Shown here in pieces: positions 46,006 through 56,600 of a DNA stretch of 64,000 bases. The notes below the pieces were generated by a model. It did no database searches. It was not told where the DNA came from and worked only from the letters and a program-made list of their open reading frames with translations. The stretch's first letter is position 1. Each line of letters opens with the position of its first letter. Where the stretch lies: NCBI GenBank assembly GCA_003013855.2, contig ML058342.1:1673120-1737119 (forward strand), in the 5' to 3' direction. This stretch comes from Liriodendron chinense. Lineage: Eukaryota > Streptophyta > Magnoliopsida > Magnoliales > Magnoliaceae. The translations under genes and the position numbers were made by a program.

Positions 46006-46386
46006 TGTGTTTTATCCACACCGTCCATTATTCTAGCTTATTTTAGGGCGTAAGACTGAAATTAAAGTATATCTAACACTAAGGTGGACCACACGATGGG
46101 AAATAGTGGGAATTGAAGGCCCACCGTTGAAAACTTCTCTGGAACCACAGAAGTTTTGGATCAAGCTGATGTTCGCGCTTTCCCTTCAACCAACCTTATG
46201 AATAGGCTTGATGACAAATAAACATCACTATGTGCCCTGCGTTGTGGTCCACTTTTAGCTTTAGATATGCTTTTTTTTAAATTTTTTTTTAATTTTTAAG
46301 TTGATGTCTGAAAATGAGGTGGAAAAACGGATGGACGGCGAGGATAAAAAAATACATCACGGTGGGTCCCACAGAGTCTACCCACC

Positions 46387-46896
46387 GGAATCGGATTGTG
46401 TGCGGAGTTACTCCGCACGCTCTCATCGTGCGGAGTAAACTCAGTTGGGCCCACCTAGAATGTATATGATTTATCTATTCCCTCCATATGTTTTTCCAGC
46501 TCATTTTAGTGGTTGAGCCCAAAATTTAAGCATATCCAAATCTCAAGTAGACCATCCCACGGAAAACAGTAGGAATAATGATTTCCACCGTTGAAACCTT
46601 CTCAGGCCCTACAGTGATGTTTACTTGTCATCCAACCTGTTCATAAGATCACATGGATATGGATGAAGGGAAAACAAAACTTTTGTGTCAGCCGAGAATT
46701 TTTCAATGGTAGACATTCAGTTAACACATTTCTTGTGGTGTGGTCCACTTTAGATTTTGATATGCTTCATTTTTTGACACCATACCTAAAATTTTCTGTT
46801 AAGATGGATGGACAGAGTGGATAAAATTCGTAAATCACTGTGGGCCCCACAGAGTTTACTCCGCTAGCGGAGTTACTCAGAACGCAATCCGCTTCC
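46387..46896. mobile_element. Mutator-type MITE with exact 9-bp TSD, upstream of DnaJ gene
   Basis: Ends GGAATCGGATTG and (reverse complement) GGAAGCGGATTGCG. CTACCCACC flanks both sides (46378-46386 and 46897-46905), a 9-bp duplication as made by Mutator-like transposases. The 510-bp interior has facing GGAGTTACTCCGC and GTTGGGCCCACC / GTGGGCCCCAC arms. It lies inside an older MITE. Confidence 0.88.
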
Positions 46897-47024
46897 CTAC
46901 CCACCACGTTACAATCTAATAGAAACAACTTGCCGATAATGGCATGTTCCCGTCGCCTCTCGTCAAAATCTCCAAAATACCCTCTAAAAACACCAAAATA
47001 CCATTCCCACCCTCTCCCCTTGTG

Positions 47025-47031
47025 TATAAAA
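47025..47031 (+). promoter_or_regulatory. TATA box of the DnaJ gene
   Basis: TATAAAA lies 82 bp upstream of the chosen ATG and is followed by a CT-rich stretch typical of plant transcription starts. Its position excludes the upstream ATGs at 46840 and 46939 as main starts. It is 128 bp downstream of the right end of a Mutator-type MITE. Confidence 0.6.
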
Positions 47032-47106
47032 GCTTTCCCCTCTCTCGCTCTATACGAAAACCTGCATTTTCTCAGTCTCTCAGCAAATCATAGAAATCGC
47101 TCTCAA

Positions 47107-47526
47107 ATGTCTGCAAATCTCTCTCTCTACTCCACCGTCCGATTTCCCAGATCTAACCGTCCAATCCCCTCCAAACCCCAAATGACAATTCTAGCCTTCG
47201 CCCCAACTACATACCCCAAAAGACCATCCAATCTCTACGACGTCCTACGTGTCAAAGAAACCGCTTCTCCGATCGAGATAAAAAACGCTTACCGGACGCT
47301 TGCAAAGAGATTGCATCCTGATACAGGATCCGACGGCCGAGATTTCATTCAAATTCGTGAAGCCTACACCACGCTGTCGGATCCGGTCGCTAAGGCTGCC
47401 TACGACCGTTCCATGGGGCGAGGGCTCCGGTCCGGGCCAGGCATTCCAGAAGAGGTGGGAGACAGATCAATGCTGGTAGGGGTTGACACGTGTTCTCATT
47501 ATGCTGGCGAGGATTGCACCCTTTAA
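47107..47526 (+). CDS. Small chloroplast-type DnaJ (J-domain) protein
   Basis: This is an intact 139-residue frame. The J-domain covers about residues 42-101 (LYDVLRVKETASPIEIKNAY...), with the diagnostic HPD tripeptide at 70-72 (RLHPDTG) and a typical third/fourth-helix region (FIQIREAYTTLSDPVAKAAYD). HPD stimulates the ATPase of an Hsp70 partner, so the protein is a co-chaperone. Residues 1-40 are rich in Ser, Arg and Pro and poor in acidic residues, like a chloroplast transit peptide. Length and layout match plant 'chaperone protein dnaJ 11, chloroplastic' (DJC-type) proteins, which carry only a J-domain. The open frame extends upstream to 46840, but a TATA box at 47025-47031 puts transcription start after the earlier ATGs, so the start at 47107 is chosen. 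Stromal location is inference. Confidence 0.87.
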   Translation: MSANLSLYSTVRFPRSNRPIPSKPQMTILAFAPTTYPKRPSNLYDVLRVKETASPIEIKNAYRTLAKRLHPDTGSDGRDFIQIREAYTTLSDPVAKAAYDRSMGRGLRSGPGIPEEVGDRSMLVGVDTCSHYAGEDCTL

Positions 47527-48313
47527 TGTAGTGTATAGCCGCGGGCGGACTCGGGGCGGAAAAGGGCATTATAAATGGGTGGAAAAGTGTTTCTTTTAAA
47601 TAAATTACTGTTGAGACATACCTCTGTTTGAACGGCATTAAAATATTGAGTTGTGAAGGGATCATGGGCTATAAACACATTACAGGTTTTGGGCTTAAAA
47701 CACATTTTACAAATTTCAGGTAAAGGGGTCGTTTGGATGCTTTTGCCTATAAAGGCTTTCCATGTTGTAATAAAGTCGTGAGCGGATTAGCTGTTACTAG
47801 GGGTGGTTAATGAACCAAACTATTCGTGAACGGTTTGAGATTGGTTCGTTTAAATTTGTTTAATTAGTAAACAAATCTAACTCAAACCTTGTTTTTGGGT
47901 TCGATTAGTAATCAAACCGAACTCAAATAAGGCATGAGTTTGGTTCAGTTAGGCTCGATGGGGTTCATTTATAGCTAAAAAGCATTGTTTCTTATAATAT
48001 GGTCCACCTGAGATTTAGGATTTACTTCATTTTTTAGCTCATTGCGATTAAATGATTTAATGAAATGAACGGAGTGAATATGGAATATATGCATCAAGGT
48101 GGGCCCCACAAGTAAGAACCTTACCATCTTAACTTTATTTTATGTGGAATATATGTTGTTTCCTCTTGTGTGTTCGCTTGAGTTTTGGATCCTCATCAAT
48201 TTTGGTCCATTGTCCACAAATGAGCTGACAAGGTAGATGGATGGGTGGGTTTTTCACAAATATCACGGTGGGCCCCACCTATAAAGCCAGCATAGGCAAC
48301 CAATGTCCATTCT
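47527..48313. other. DnaJ 3' flank and MITE pieces
   Basis: A possible polyadenylation word AAATAAA lies near 47598. A GGGGTGGTTAATGAACC element start is at about 47807, and arms of a GTGGGCCCCAC MITE are at about 48000-48110 and 48270. No further gene recognised. Confidence 0.45.
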
Positions 48314-48831
48314 AAAATCAGATTGCGTCCTGAGTTACTTAGTACGCTCTTATCATACTGAGTAAACTTAGTTGGGCCCACCATGAATGTATGTGGTTTA
48401 TATATCCATGTTGTCCATTCGTTTTGACAGCACATTTTATGGGTTGAGCCCAAAATTGAAGCATATCCAAAGCTTAAGTGGACCATACCATAGGAAACGG
48501 CGGGAATAATGATTTCCACCATTGAAACCTTCATAGGGTCCACAAGTGATGTTTACTTGTCATCCAACCTGTTCATAAGTTGACACACACATGGATGAAG
48601 GGAAAAAACAAATATAAGCTTGATCCAAAACTTCTGTGGTCCAAAATAATTTTTCAATAGTAGATGTTCAATTTTCACTGTTTCCTATGGTGTGATCCAC
48701 ATGAGCTTTGGATATGCATAATTTTTGGGATCAAGCCGTAAAATTATCTAGTAAAATGGATAGACGGAGTGGATAATATACATATATCACGGCGGGCCCC
48801 TCAAAGTTTACTCAGTATGCAATGTGGTTCC
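48314..48831. mobile_element. Mutator-type MITE, same family as 46387-46896
   Basis: The left end AAAATCAGATTGCG and the reverse complement of the right end, GGAACCACATTGC, are diverged versions of the same repeats. Flanks GTCCATTCT (48305-48313) and GTCCATTCC (48832-48840) match 8/9. Confidence 0.8.
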
Positions 48832-48895
48832 GTCCATTCCATAGCAGCATTGCACCGTACACTCCTAATTGGCTAAGAAAAGGTTTGTGATTCAC

Positions 48896-49036
48896 AGGGG
48901 TGGTTAATGAACTTTGGTTCGATTAAAGCTCGTTTGATCAGTAAACAAACCAAACCAAACCAAACTCAAACTTGAGTTTTGGTTATCAAACTCAAACCAA
49001 ACACTGTGGTATTCAGCTTGGTTTGGTTCGTTTACA
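48896..49036. mobile_element. Short GGGGTG...CACCCC MITE
   Basis: CAGGGGTGGTTAATGAAC faces GGTTCGTTTACACCCCTAG with an AAACCAAACC-rich interior. Such ends are typical of small hAT-like MITEs in plants. TSD not found. Confidence 0.55.
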
Positions 49037-49045
49037 CCCCTAGTT

Positions 49046-49789
49046 GTTACCCGGGGAACAACTTAGTGGGTGTTACCCTAACTGTGTGGGGCCCATATTG
49101 ATGTATTTTTTTTTATATATCCACGCCGTCCATCTGTTTTTCCATCCCATTTTAGGATGTGTTCCCAAGCCCTAACAATATCCATGTAACAGGTGGACCA
49201 TGCCACTAGAAACAATGATGAATGACCATTAAAAACTTTTTGTGGGCTACGAAAGTTTGGATCAAGCTGATCGTTATATTTTCATTTCATCCGGATATTC
49301 TTGATTAAAAACATTTTGTGGGCTACAAAAGTTTTGGATCAAGCTGATCTTTATATTTTCCTTTCATCTATATCTTCTTGATTAAAATTTTTTTGAGGGC
49401 TACAAGAGTTTTGGATCAAGCTGATCTTTATATTTTCCTTTCATCTAGATCTTCTTGATTAAAAATTTTTGTGGGTTGCAAAAGTTTTGGATCAAGCTGA
49501 TCTTTATATTTTCCTTTCATCCAGATCTTCTTGGCATTATCAATAGGTTCATTGAAAGTAAACATTACTAAAACTTTACTATGGGCTCTTTGGAAATTTT
49601 AATGGTGGGGCACTCAATCACCACTGTTTCCAGTGGTATGGTCCACTTGAGATTTGGATTTGCATAATTTTTTGGAATCTCATCCTAAAATGGGCCTGGT
49701 GAAGCATATGGTTGACGTGGATATACAAAATATCATCCACGTGGGCCACATGGTAAGGGTAACACCCACTAAGCTAATCCTCGAGTAAC
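49046..49789. mobile_element. Mutator-like MITE with internal 76-bp tandem repeats
   Basis: Ends GTTACCCGGGGAACAACTTA and (reverse complement) GTTACTCGAGGATTAGCTTA, each followed by GTGGGTGTTACCC. The flanks are only loosely similar. Inside, four units of 76-77 bp start at 49244, 49320, 49397 and 49473 (GGGCTACAAAAGTTTTGGAT). Confidence 0.7.
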
Positions 49790-49929
49790 ACCTAATTCGC
49801 ACCTGTAAAGTCTTTACAGCTAAACATGCATTATATGTAGTGGAACACAATAGTTGATATACACTCATGATATGTGGGGGCCCACTGTAATGTATATGGT
49901 ATATCTAATTTATTCATCATATGCTTCCC

Positions 49930-51480
49930 TTGATGCTCTCCTATGTCCCTAAAAAAATAGCTCGTTGATTATCAAATGGACCACATGAGAAGTCATTGAT
50001 AAACTTAAACCTTTCTAGAGAAGTTGTCAATAAATGTAACAAAATACGACGACTCTTCTCCAGAAACAACGGGCGATGACCCCCACACATCTGAGTGCAT
50101 ATAATCAAGTGGTCCCTTACCACTATGCATTTCAGTTTAAAATATAACATTTACTATTTATCATATATGTAATGCTCACATATATCTAAATTAAAACTTT
50201 TAATTAAATACGAAAATTAAGCGATGATTGAATAATACCTTCGTACCGTGCCTTGCTCATGTGGCCTAGGCGTGCAGTGCCACAGATGTGGCGACCTGCA
50301 TTTCTCTATAGTCATTGTAGCTCCACCCAATACATGAGTATTCCCAATCAACTCGTAGGGATTGCTTCTATACCTTTATAACAATGAGTGCGCTCTTTGA
50401 AACTTTTAGGGCATCATAATGGCCGGTTTACTTACACCATAATGCATTGAGAGGTCCTAGAGAAATCAAAATTTTCTTCAAATATGAAACATGTCTCTCA
50501 TTTGTTAGAGTATTCTCCACCTCATCAAACATCTTGATGCACACGGATCCAATTCCAACCGTCTTATGAGCATGGATCATTGCTCATATGAATCAGGCCA
50601 CCATCATATTCGCTGTATGTAGTGAATCAACTCTGATGGGGAAATGTGTAATGATGCTTCTGTATCCAAAATCCACTCTTGATAGAAAGTGACCCCATTT
50701 GGACACCAACAACAAATCGCCGCCACTCGACCCTTCTCTGAATTCTGATTGAATTGGCCTCTCTCGTTGAAGCTTCTTATGTCTTATCCTTTTAAGTTTT
50801 AAGATTCCAACAATCCTTCTTCATATGTCCTGTTATGCCACATTTCCAACACTTCAATTTCCTTTTACCCTTTGATGGACCGCGATTGCAACTTACCCTT
50901 TTCTTGCTCAAATTCTCTTCCCTTAGCAACCAATGCACCTGTAGAAGTACCTTCCCCACCATTATTTCTTCTCTGCTGCTTCACCTGAAGGGTCGAGATA
51001 ACGGTATCAAGGTCCAAGTTATCCCTACCATGGCACAAAGTATTCACTAGATTCTTGAAGTAATCTTGAAGGGATGTCAACAAAATTAGGGCTTTGTCCT
51101 CTTCACTGATCTACACTTCCACACTTGTCAGTTTGCAAATTATTTTGCTGAAGGCGCTGATGTACTTAGAGAGATCTGACTCTTCCACCATCTTCAGGGT
51201 GTACAATTGCTTCTTCATATATAGACGATTGGAGAGCGATTTTGTCATGTAGATACTCTCCAACTTGGCCCATAGGCCTATGGTGGTCTTCCCATTAATA
51301 ACATTATGAAGGATGTCGTCGGACAAGCACAATTAAATTGTGCTTATCGCCCTTAGATTAAGTTCTTTCCATTCCTCTTCATCCATAATTGAAGGACGCT
51401 TTACTTTACCAAAGAGTACTTGTTGCAACCCTTGCTAAACTAAAAGGTCCATTTGAGCCTTCGATTTGCCTCCTTTTTGG
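49930..51480 (-). mobile_element. Ty1/copia fragment (gag to integrase)
   Basis: On the - strand gag is at 51332-51111 (LHNVINGKTTIGLWAKLESI and SNRLYMKKQLYTLKM), followed leftward by decayed sequence with zinc-knuckle-like Cys codons near 50840, a pre-integrase LGHMS-type segment near 50260, and an HSDVWG / YFVTFID-type integrase start near 50100. RT and LTRs are absent. Confidence 0.7.
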
Positions 51481-52911
51481 ACTAATGCCCTAAAATGATA
51501 TGTCAAAATAGATGGACAGTGTAGATAAAACACATACATCATAGTGGGTTCCATAGAGCCCCTGCCAAGACCTTCCCGTCTCTAGCTTGGTTCTGGTGGG
51601 GGCAATGTCCAATCCGCATCCAATCCAATGGGCCATGTGCCATCACGTGCTCTCTTATCCACCGGTCAACCATGATCATGGCCGGACCCACTTCCCTCAC
51701 ATGTAGATTGGCACTGTATTGTGTTAGGAAGAATCTGTAACGGGTCATGCTTGTAGTGGGACACGGATTGCCAGCTACAGCATGTGGTGGGAAGTTCCTG
51801 CGCTCAAAAGCTAGGTGGGGCCCACCATGATGTTTATTTTTGCAGCTCATTTGAAGACATGAGCCCATGAGGCAGATCCGGAAGTGAAATGGACTGCTCC
51901 ATAGGAAAATGTGGGTAGGAAATTAAAATGCCGACCATTGAAACCTCCCTAAGTCCACCATGATGTTTTATATGCCATCCATAGTACTCTTCATAAGGTC
52001 ATTCCTATTGAAATAAATTTAAAACACAAAAATATTAGTCTGAATCCAAACTTCTGTGGCATTGCGAATGTTTCAATGGTGGATATTCAATCTTCATTGT
52101 TTTCTGTTGTGTGACCACTTGAGTTTTGGATCTGCCTCATTTTTGGGCTTAAGTCCTGACAAAATGGATGAACATGGTAGATTTCTCACAAAAATCATGG
52201 TGGGCCTCACCTAGTTTCTGAGCACAAGAATTCTTGGCTTTCAGGAGAGCAATTGCACTGACGTGGGATGTGCATCCTCTTTTTAGTAGTGTGATGCCCG
52301 TCCTGCAAATGTGGCACTTATCTATACACATCTAGGTCGTTCATCAATTGAGCGCCAACGTGGGTAGTCTCTCTCTGAAACACATTGCCAGTGGAACTAT
52401 ACCAACCCAAAAGTCTTATTGGTTCGATGGGCATTCAAAGAGAATAGAGGATTCTTTGGGTATTCCACTGCTCACTCAACCAAGTCATTGGCCCGGTAAA
52501 GACTCAATCAGGTGACCTCTTTTGAAGGAAGAACCTGCACCACACAACCCATTTGCTCCTTTGTCTATATAATTGATTTACTTTACCCTTTGTAAACAAT
52601 TTAAAAAATTTCATCACTAAAAACAATTTTAATTTAATTAATAAAATATTGAGTCGAGTCAAGTTAGGACTCAATTGAGTCTTCGAGGTGACCCAGCCCA
52701 GCTAAACATCGAGTCAAGTTTTTTGAACTAAGAGGGTAAAATAACAAAGTTTCCATATTAATTTACATACATCCAATCAGACCCTAAAACACAAAAGTTC
52801 AGATGGATTTCGAAGAAAGTGCGAATCAATTAATCTTTTTCCCTGTGAAAGAAAACATGTTTATATGGTATAATAAGTCAAATGTACATATAATAATCAA
52901 GTGAACCACAC
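51481..52911. other. MITE pieces and anonymous DNA
   Basis: A GTGGGGCCCACCATGATG inverted-repeat element spans about 51770-52260 (arms TAGGTGGGGCCCACCATGA and ATGGTGGGCCTCACCTAG). A separate right arm ends near 51575. 52330-52911 shows nothing recognisable; it holds the 3' flank of the TBL gene. Confidence 0.5.
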
Positions 52912-53678
52912 TTAATGAAGGGATGAATCCTTCTTCAACACCTCCAACAACAAATCATTCCATGCATCAATGGGCCCCGGCAAGCACCAATGAACGCAAT
53001 CGTTGTAGCCTTCCATCCCATTGTTGCTCCAGTGGGACCCAGGATGTCCATCAGCCCTCGTTAACATGGCTTTGGTCACATCCAAGACCCTATATCTCTT
53101 CCATCCATTCATCCTAGCTCTCTCAACCTCTTCCAATTGCACATTCCTAATTTCCCATTCAGTCCCTCCTAAATTCACTTCTCCTTCACTCAATGGTATG
53201 GTTCTATTGCACCTCCCTCCATCATTCCATGTTCCATGTTCGAAGTGGGCCGGCGAGAATGTCCTTATCAAAGTGATCAAGTCCCTACACTCATCACAAC
53301 TGTTCACGAACTTGAGTGCAGTTTGGAAGGCCCTTCGGATGACGAAACCAATGCTGACATTGGTTACATTTGTATCAGTGCAAAACACACATCCTATAAG
53401 CTTTTCGTCCTCATAGACGTACAATGTTCTGAAGAACCAGTGGCCAGTCTGATATGATGGCGTAGTCAATCTCATGGAGCTTGTCGCCCCACTGCATGTC
53501 GATCTTGTCGACATGTATGTCGAACACGCTGGAAGCTGAACCGTTTATTACTCTCTCATGAGTGTCCACTACTAGGAATTTGGTCCAGAGGGTCCTGAGG
53601 GTGAAATCGTAGGGAGGGGAAGTACCAGGTTCGGAATCTGTTGTCGGCGTCTTTGTACATGTCTACAGGCGTTTCCAC
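52912..53678 (-). CDS. TBL gene exon 3 (PC-esterase C-terminal domain, two frameshifts)
   Basis: The exon begins CACAG|GTGGAAACG (VETPVDMYKD) and ends in TAA at 52914-52912. Three successive frames each read as TBL sequence: DNRFRTWYFPS, then YDFTLRTLWTKFL through HEIDYAIIS, then TGHWFFRTLYVYED to the end. The frame changes by one base at about 53611-53617 (within a C-run on the coding strand) and at about 53447-53451. No in-frame stop lies inside any of the three correct segments, which suggests a recent lesion or an assembly error rather than long decay. Confidence 0.85.
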
Positions 53679-56600
53679 CTGTGAATTGGTGGAAAGTGTC
53701 ATGATCAAATGTTAAAAGATATCACATTATGTACTGATTTTTGACTTCCTACATATAGATAAGATAGATGAGGAATTATTCAATGTGATCACTTTCAATT
53801 AAGCATCCAATCTTGAGCTTTGTGGGTCACCCAACATCACAAGTTGAGGACTCTGCACGTATTAAGCATGTCATGGAGACTCTCTCTACATGGATTCATG
53901 TACCCATGAACGTGGACAGTCCAGTCCGGAATGGGTAGGAATGGGCCAGCGAGGCAGCCTGGCCAACCCCTGTAGGGCCAGGGTATGAGCCCCTAAATTA
54001 GGCCTGAAGAGCCGGGCCTGGGCTTGAAATCTAGGCCTGGACTGGGCTGGACTAGGACTGAGACAATGATAAATGGCACGGACCAACCTGCTGGACTGGT
54101 CCAATCATCAAGTGGGCCACAGTTGTACAAAATGAATGGACAGTTTAAAGAAACTTGTTAGTCGTTTTCATTTAATAAGTATGTAGTTTGAAGACACTCA
54201 TTGCATTTAAGATCATATTTCAATGATCCCAACTATCTATACCATGGGACTCAACTCATTGTGGTGGATGATAAAAAAAAAGAATAAAAAAAAAAAGAAA
54301 AGGAAAAAAGATTAATAAAAGAGAAAAACGAAAAGAAAATAAAATTAAAGACTTCTAAACCTTTGATCATTGAAATATTTTTCTTACAGGCTTGGCTTGA
54401 CCTGCCCTTTAGAGCTAGGGCTATGGTTAATTTAGCCAAAGCCCTAGATGTCTATTTGCAGGATGTTGATTGAATTGTTTGAATGATCTGGTTGGTGTGA
54501 TTTCTTTTTTTTTAAATTATCCAAAGCAAGGCCCATAAGATGAAGGGTTGAGATCATCATGTGCATGATCTTGCGCACAAAGTGATGGAAGACCGTTTTC
54601 CAAGACAAGACCCATAAAATGAAGCGTTGAGATTATCATGTGCATGAACTTGCGCACACAAAGTGATGGAGGGCCATTTTCCGACCATGCAGATTTCTAA
54701 TTTTAGTCAATTTGCTCATTGCATCGGTTCCATCGGTACCCTATTGTCTACGACGCCTGACTTAATCAGCTGCATAAGACAAACCGATCTCTGTCAAGCC
54801 CAACATTTCTTTTATTTATTTATGTAAATGCACTCTGTCCATTAAATGAGAACCATTTGGACAGTACATAGAAAAAAAAAAAAAATCAATCAGATAAAAA
54901 ACTCTAATGGGTCACACCGATGAGAAATATATAAAAGTGCCCCCCTGAAACCTCTAAGTTGACAGATGTGGACCGCCTGATATTTGGATCAATCTGAGAT
55001 TTGTTATTTCAATTCACCTTGAAGAGTTACACATGATTAACCGGTTTGATGGAAGGTACACACCTGGTTAACCTACGGTTGGCATCCCATACCCATTTTT
55101 CTTGGTAGTGTGGCTCATCTGAGCTATTGATCTTGCTGATTTTTTGTCCCAGGGCCTAGAATTGAGGATACAATCTCATTGACGGAGTGGATTTTACATA
55201 TAAAAATGATGGGCGCGTATTGCCTGCGAAAGCCTTTCGCAAGGCATCTCCTGCGCAAGGAAACTGGATGGGCCCACCGTGAGGTTTGTGAGAAATCTAT
55301 GCCGTCCAACCATTTTGTGAGATCATTTTAGGCGTTGCGACCAAAAGTGAGCCGGATCCAAAACTCAAGTGGGCTGCACTAAAGCAAAAGATGTGTAGGG
55401 AAATTCTTACTGTTGAAACCTCTATGAGGTCCACACTGATGTTTATATGCCATCCACACCGTTCATAATGTCATTCCTACTGAGATGAACTGAAAACACA
55501 AATATTATCCTGATTCGAAACTTCTGTTGCCCCAAAAATATTTCAACTGTGGAATTTCAATTGTCATGTTTTCGGCCCACTTAAGTCTCGGATCCCATTC
55601 AATTTTGGTCGTAACGCCTAAAATGATCTCAAAAAATGGTTGGACCGCATAGATTTCTCACAAACCTCACGGTAGGCCCCACACAGATTCCTTGCGCAGG
55701 AGATGCGTGCAAAAGGCTTTCGCATGCAATCCGCGCCCAAAAATGATGGCTCCCACAAGCTTTATTGTTTTGGCTGCTGCCTAAAATAGATTGCAGGGGA
55801 TTCCTTTCTGTTTATTTACGTCTTTCAAGCGACACCCTGGCGGAATCGCATTGCGTGCATCGGATCAGCTGGTCCCACTGGGACTAGCATAAGGGGTGGT
55901 TTCAAATCTCTGTGGGCCCCACCATGATGTATGTGTTTTACCACGCCATCCATCCATTTTTTTCATCTTATTTTAACACAAGATCGCAAAAATGAGATAG
56001 ATCCAAATCTTACGTGGACCACACCACAGAAAACAATGGGGAATGACGCTTACCATTGAAAACTTTTTGGGGGCCACAGAAGTTTGGTAGCAAGCTGATA
56101 TTTGTTTTTTCCCTTCATTTAGGTCTATGTGGCCTTATCAAGAAGTTGGATGGAAAATAAGCATTACTGTGGGCCCTAGGAAGATTTTAATGGTGGATGT
56201 TCAATCTCCATTGTTTTCCTGTGGTGTGGTCCACCTGATATTTGTATATATCTCATTTTTGTGCTCGTAACTTAAGATAAGATGGAAAAATGGATGGACG
56301 GCGTGGATAAAATACATACATTATGGTGGGGCGCATAGAGATTTGAAACCACCCCTTATGCTAGTCAGTGGGACTAGCTGACTGGGACTAGCTGATCCGC
56401 GCCCGTTTACTCCGCACATACATTCATCAGTCAAGCCACATGAAGGCTCTATCATTAATGAGGAAATATTTGACACCCTATCATTAATGAGGAGTAAACT
56501 CTGTTGGGCCCACCTAGAATGTATGTGCTTTATCTATTCCATCCATATGTTTTCCAGCTTATTCCATGGGAAAACAGTGGGAATAATGATTTCCACCATT

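Noticed and set aside
46840..47106. N-terminal extension of the DnaJ frame
   Set aside because: Its first codons lie inside a MITE and upstream of the TATA box at 47025, and no transit-peptide or domain homology is seen there.
53021..53416. 131-residue + strand frame
   Set aside because: It is antisense to TBL exon 3.
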